Shown: positions 58,780 to 64,000 of the stretch, piece after piece
Position numbering within the stretch: position 1 is the stretch's first letter
Layout: the number at the start of each line of letters is the position of its first letter
Assembly: GCA_021464415.1 (NCBI GenBank)
Contig: CM038470.1
Location: forward strand, 36,326,099 to 36,390,098
Source: Lonicera japonica
Taxonomy: Eukaryota > Streptophyta > Magnoliopsida > Dipsacales > Caprifoliaceae
DNA length: 64,000 nucleotides
Direction of reading: 5' to 3'
Made by a program: the position numbers and the translations under genes
Notes under the pieces: model-generated
Database searches by the model: none
What the model was told of the DNA's origin: nothing
Seen by the model: the letters and a program-made list of their open reading frames with translations, nothing else

Positions 58780-60056
58780 TAACCAAAGTTAATAACCGAA
58801 AAAAATCAATTCACTGAAATGTGAAAATCTAAAAAATAAATAAACAAAAATACAAAATACTGCAAAATTAAAATGTAGAGTTGAAAAAAACATAATTTTA
58901 CGGTAAGCCTGCATATTCGATTTTGGTTACAGTAAAACATTTAAGCTTTAAGTCCTATTTAGTTTTAAAGAATGATACTCTTTTAGTAAGGATTCCTTTG
59001 ATTTCCAGTCCTGAAACTCATAAAAACAAATAAATTCCATCTACGGGTATTATACTATTAGGAGGTATTTGGTGTCTCTCCTAAATTACCAAAATACACC
59101 CACATGTAAAGAAAACAAAGAAAACCCAATTACTAGAGTTGAATTGTATGGTTCCACGCTCCAGATTTCAAGTTTTATAATGTTAAACAAATATTTATAT
59201 TATTAATTAAATGTGTGGGGCGTATTTGATTATATATATAGTTGTTCTACTTGAAAATGAACATTTAAAATTTTAACTGTTGAAAATGAACATATGTATC
59301 AAATTTTTACTACACTTACTTCTGGTTTTAATTTTTTGATGAAATTTTCGGAAATCGATCCACTCATTCCAAATATCATCTATGCCAAGTTTTATAAAAA
59401 AAACTCATCCATTCAAGTGTCGATGGAAGGGGTAATGGAAGGGATCAAAAGTCCAAATTAAAAGTTATCAATTTAAAAATCATAAACGATAGTATAGAGT
59501 TTTTAAAAAAATATTAACATAATTAGAACATTTTCTCAAACTTCTGGATAAAAAAGTAGTGATACCAAACAACTTATTTGTAGATAACGTTAACCCATTA
59601 GTTATATAACACGATTCGGAAAATTATAGTTTTTCAATCCCTTCTTGTCTTCAATTTACCCATTAGTTATATAACACGATTTGAAAAATTATAGTTTTTC
59701 AATCCGTTTGTCTTCTCATCAGCAACTCTGTTAGTGTCATCAACTCCATTAGTGTGTCTTTTTAACTTTAAAGTTACCTATTTCAATTAACAGCTATAAA
59801 TGATCGACAACAAACAGAAAATGCGAACTTTAGCTTCCTTGTATTAAACTTACATAGGAAAAAATTAGAGTTATTGGTCTTTCTGATCAAAAGTAGGATC
59901 CGCGCTGGTTACAAGTTAAAATTATTGAGAATTACAAATGTATGTAGTTCACAACTATCAATGAGTTATACTATACCTGATCCTGCTCGCCAAGGCATTT
60001 TCAAGCTTGTTCTAATGCTGCTGGTAGTGCAATGGTCGCATAGTAAACTCGATTAT
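58780..60056. other. Intergenic stretch without a recognised gene
   Basis: AT-rich. A 47-bp segment (CCCATTAGTTATATAACACG...) is repeated in tandem at about 59593-59640 and 59657-59704. The part 59910-60040 resembles the flanks of the small Copia at 45769-48679 and shows its empty site. Confidence 0.5.
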
Positions 60057-60472
60057 TGTTAATCTAAAATAATACTGTAGCGGAAGAATATGATCTTACC
60101 TCCAACCATTGTTGTCCAAGTTGAGATCTAAACCACCTTTAGTTCTTATGTACACTCAATAATTTTATAGAGATCTTCTAGCCTATTCCCTTACAAACTC
60201 ACGTCCGTTTCTGATGGGAACCACAGGCATATATAGGATAAGCTAGGGACCTTTATTTTTGAAAAATAAATCTTTAATTATTTGTTTCCATCAAACAAAT
60301 AATTCCTTGATTCGTTTCCATCAAACAAATAAAGCTGTGATTTATTTCCTTATAGGTTTGAAACTTAATAAGTTAACACCCATATTATGAAATTTAAATA
60401 ATATTCCCATAAATAATAATATAATTATAATAAATTAATAAATATTTGGGTCACAAAGCGATAGTTCCAACA
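60057..60472 (-). repeat. 3' LTR of a minus-strand Copia element
   Basis: On the minus strand it begins TGTTGGAACTATCGC directly after a polypurine tract (GGGCCAAGTGGGAGAA) and ends ...AGATTAACA. About 416 bp. Confidence 0.75.
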
Positions 60473-60832
60473 TTCTCCCACTTGGCCCGTATATACATTT
60501 AAAATTCTTGATGGATGATAACACTATAACTACATTCAACTGTATTGTCCAAACCAATAGTAGTGGAAACTTAATTATTCAAATAGAATCCCTCAATGCA
60601 TGAATCATGGCGGCCATGTCTTATAATTAAACACTTCCTTCCATGTATTACAATACAATAAGTTTTACTAAATGAGTACATTATATTTTATGAATGATCC
60701 TTAAATAAGTCATTCAAGGTCCAACTGTACCAATCCCAACGGATTACTTTCTGATGAAACTTTATGTGCACAAAAGAAAATTATTTAATTCTCTAAAAAC
60801 CACTTTAATTGTTTACAAAGAAAATGAAGCAA

Positions 60833-61340
60833 CTTGAAAATTAAAATGAGCCCATAAGTCCCATATGATCCACATGACTTTTATACAACTTAGCCGGCAA
60901 ACCTTTAGTCATAGGATCCGCTATCATCAACTCAGTACTGATATGCTCAATGAAAACTTCATGCTTCTTAATATGGTCTCTAACCACCAAATACTTTATG
61001 TCGATATGCTTACTTCGGCTTCCACTCTTATTGTTTTGAGAGAAAAAAAACTTTAGTTGAATTATCACAATGAATATTTAGAGGCTTTGCTATAGAATCG
61101 ACAATCCTGAGCCCTGTCATAAAATTCCTTAACCATAATGCCTATGTTGTAACTTCATAGCAAGCAATAAATTCTGCTTCCATGGTAGGCGAGGCAATAA
61201 TGGATTTCTTAACGCTCCTCCAAGATACAACACCTCCAGCAAATAGAAAGATGTATCATAAAGTAGATTTTCTCATGTTTACACATCGAGCAAAATTTGA
61301 ATCCGAATACCTAACCACTTCCAAAAGGTCAGCGTTGGAA
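60833..61340 (-). pseudogene. pol: Copia RNase H C-terminal remnant
   Basis: Minus-strand peptide pieces ending SKHIDIKYLVVRDHIKKH and DPMTKGLPAKLYKSHV, the C-terminus of Copia RNase H. Further upstream, pieces such as VRYSDSNFARCVNM appear with stops. Truncated at about 61340, where the Gypsy LTR starts. Confidence 0.75.
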
Positions 61341-61344
61341 AATA

Positions 61345-63812
61345 CCTAACAACTATACATGGTCCTCAGATATTCTAATCCGTACTCGTATCGTCCCAAG
61401 GAAGTACCTGCAAAACTGTTGGAAAATAGGAGTGAGCCAAACACAGGCTCAGTGGGAACTATTAGGTTTTGGTATACAAAATAATTTCTAAAACTGTACA
61501 TGTGATGCATCATAATGAAAATAGTTTTTGTTATGATCATGGGTATATATATATGTCATTCCTATAACTCATTATAGATATCTATATATATATATAAATC
61601 TTTTTGCAATGAAAACCATTTTTCATGCAATGCATACCAAGTGCTCTCCCATCCTTGAAAACAAGAGAAAACATATATTCAAAAGTATTCCCAAGATATT
61701 CGTAATCGTAATAACAAGGTATATACATCTCCAAAATACGATAAACCAAAATAAGGAAGTATATCATATTAAGAAAGAGCATAAGAGAGTATAGTCGTAA
61801 AACAGATGTAGGCACTAATCTCATTCCAACTATTCATCTCGTATCCAATCATCTAACATCTAGGGTTTACTCAACAGTGCACTGCGATTTGGATCTAAGC
61901 TCCCAAGGCTATGGTATGCAGCCCCCAAGGTTTGGTCCCTCCATGGACCACCTAGATGATGTAGGGTATCCGCATCGCGGGGTCCCCTACGGACCATAGA
62001 GTATGCCGCTCTAACAGCGGGATCCCTCTATACGGACCAGGGTATGTAGCCGCCAGGGCTAAGTCAACCCCATTGACCACTAGTGCCTTACAAGGCTAGG
62101 AAAGCAATAAAACGTATCCTCCCAAAGAATATACTTATACAAAGTACACATACATGTACACACACATATATGTATATAAATATCTCCAATATTCCTACTA
62201 ACCTCCACATATACAAACTATATATATATTTATAGTACATATATCTCAAGGATATCTCATTCACATCTATACATAAGAATCTTGTCAAAAATATACAGAG
62301 CATAAGAATGTATATATGTATTCCACAATATATGTACTTGATTCGTATTTATATGTATATAACTTGTATATCTTCGTTTAAGTGTATATGTACCTTACAT
62401 TACTCAAGTGGTGGTGGTGTTGTTGTATTTTAACTTCCTTTGCCAAGTCCGATAACTACGGTTTCAGTTAAGAATATCCTTCTTTTGGGGAGTTTCGTAC
62501 ATTTCGTCATGTAGGCTCCAAGCCAAGTATAATACACAATTTATGAAGTCTTAAGTTTCGTATAAACTTCCCCCTATGACCTCGGCTCTTGATTTATACA
62601 AAATAAACTTATAAATCTATCCAACGTAGTTACAGATTGGAAAGTAGGTAGCAGTTTTCATAGATAAGGGATTACTAATTAAAGTACAACAATAACACCA
62701 CAATCATAAGTAATTATACTCGTAAATAAGGGTTTTGTACCAATCTTCCCAAAAACAACGTAGAAATTAGGGCTTATATAAAATCCATAGTTTATACACA
62801 TATCAAGTCCAAATCAAACTAAATATCAACAAGAATTTATTCCAAAATCCCATGAACATGCATTTGTAGAAATTATATACAAAATCATTACATAAGCTTT
62901 GATTCGAAATAAATAAGATGTAACAACTTGAAAACACGTTACAATACTATTGTTCCCACCTTAGGAGGGTCAATCCCTTGAAGAATCGAGGAGAAATGGA
63001 GCCGGAGATGCATTGTTGCAGAAATCCCCCAAATAGAGCTTAACCCTAATTAATGGAGGAAATGAATTGAAGAGGAAGATGATAATGATTATGATTCAAA
63101 TGGTGAATCATACGTAGGGGTGATCAAACCCTCTAAAATGCTCCCAAAATAACCCCCCAATCACCCTCTCAAAGCTCTCAAGGTTGGTGTATAAGTTGGG
63201 GACGAAATGTGCTATGTTTTGGCTTTATAATCGTGTTCAGGACCCCATCAGTCGACTGATGGTTGAATCTAGAGCACTGTTAGCATTTTGGCTATAACTT
63301 CTTGCTCAAAACTCCGATAGAGGTGATCTTTATGTCCACGGAAAGGTAATTCAAAGATCTACAACTTTCTAATAGGAAGTTTCCTCATATTATTGATAGA
63401 CCATTCCCAGAAACTTACCAAAGACAGCGCTTTGTCGAATTGTTTCGAAAACCAGATTTCTACAATTTACTTACTTTGCAAGCTGATTTGACCACCGAGG
63501 AGTGTGATTTTGCTTTTGGTGAAAACATGAAAGTTATGGTCCTCGATGAAAAAGTTGTGGTCTCCCAAAGTTGGCCAAAAATTAACTTTTTCAAAAAGTT
63601 TAAAATATGCGATTTACTACTCGTTTTCAATTCGGGCCACCCGAATGATGAAACGATTAATCTCACAAACTTAGTATAACTAATATGACATGCTAGAGGT
63701 GTCGGTTAACTTTTAGGAGGCTCGGAACCCAATGTTCACTATCTAATGGCGATAAAGCCTTAACCGGGCTGAAAAGGAGAATTGGCTTGGAAACGAAATA
63801 CGAGACGTTACA
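61345..63812 (-). repeat. LTR of the same family as the 3.1 kb solo LTR (truncated)
   Basis: Similar along its length to 3990-4256, 9871-10189, 11406-11593 and 18296-20203. Shared marks are GTGAGCCAAAC...GGCTCAGTGG, the hairpin region, GTATATAAGGG/GTAAATAAGGG and the 62940-63060 block. On the minus strand it begins TGTAACGTCTCG at 63812. The far end is missing where it meets the Copia remnant. Confidence 0.75.
61933..62020. repeat. Hairpin array in the right-hand LTR
   Basis: Stem-loop units TGGTCC-CTCCAT-GGACCA (61933-61950), GGTCC-CCTAC-GGACC (61981-61995) and CCGCT-CTAAC-AGCGG (62006-62020), in the same relative place as the hairpins at 10137-11588 but with different stems. Confidence 0.65.
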
Positions 63813-64000
63813 ATCTCCCCTCCTTAAGAAGTTTCGTCCTCGAAACATAAATATAAGATGGAAAATTTACAAGCAATGCTCCAAGTAGTGCCGGGCTCCC
63901 CTCCTTAAAAAGGCATCTATGTTTACAAAAGTATATACTGTCCTTAGGAACGTTCGAACCATCTAAGGTACATAAGATCTTCTGTCAATATTCAATATAA
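63813..64000 (-). mobile_element. Internal edge of a Gypsy element, running out of the window
   Basis: Directly beyond the LTR start lies CTCCCCTCCTTAAGAAG and TTTCGTCCTCGAAAC, in minus sense the GAGGACGAAACTTCTTAAGG stretch usual at the end of plant Gypsy (chromovirus) pol. The coding part would be outside the window. Confidence 0.6.

Overview
This window is plant nuclear DNA, most likely from a eudicot. It is AT-rich and intron-rich, and it is dominated by nested LTR retrotransposons and CACTA DNA transposons. Only one clearly intact host gene is visible: a seven-exon class-I sesquiterpene synthase (TPS-a type) on the minus strand at 21782-24295. The species cannot be named from the sequence alone.

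Layout. (1) 1-2853: Copia-type element with gag but no pol, cut by the window edge. (2) 2854-3574 plus 20204-23587: one arm of an old segmental duplication carrying the intact terpene synthase. Its second arm, at 50834-54746, holds a decayed copy. (3) 3575-20203: an insertion that splits the first arm. It is a ~3.1 kb solo LTR (5-bp target duplication AATTG) that was itself hit three times: by a CACTA transposon with pieces of an EFR3-like gene and a Raf-like kinase (4257-9870), by a Tat-type solo LTR (10190-11405, target duplication GCGGC), and by a second CACTA with polygalacturonase and GT92 glycosyltransferase pieces (11594-18295, target duplication ACA). (4) 26707-44976: a full-length 18.3 kb Tat/Ogre-type Gypsy element on the minus strand, with GTATG target duplication, near-identical LTRs, tRNA-Arg-like primer site, broken gag-pol with two RNase H domains, and two genes on the opposite strand (a plant-mobile-domain gene and a DUF7745-like gene). 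(5) 45769-48679: an internally deleted small Copia element. (6) 50834-54746: the decayed terpene synthase copy, cut off in exon 3 by a degraded Copia element (54747-58779). (7) 60057-61340: the 3' end of another Copia element on the minus strand. (8) 61345-64000: a second LTR of the same family as the 3.1 kb solo LTR, followed by the internal edge of its element.

The most unusual signal is regulatory. In the large Tat element the 12-bp palindrome TGTCGCGCGACA recurs as clusters just upstream of TATA-like boxes at three sites: both LTRs, the antisense mobile-domain gene and the antisense DUF7745-like gene. A different Tat-like solo LTR has a cluster of a different palindrome (CCAACCGTACGGTTGG) upstream of its TATA box. 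This suggests a shared operator controlling sense and antisense transcription, with the palindrome sequence changing between subfamilies. A second unexplained structure is an array of short hairpins with a near-constant loop and changing but still complementary stems in the 3.1 kb LTR family.
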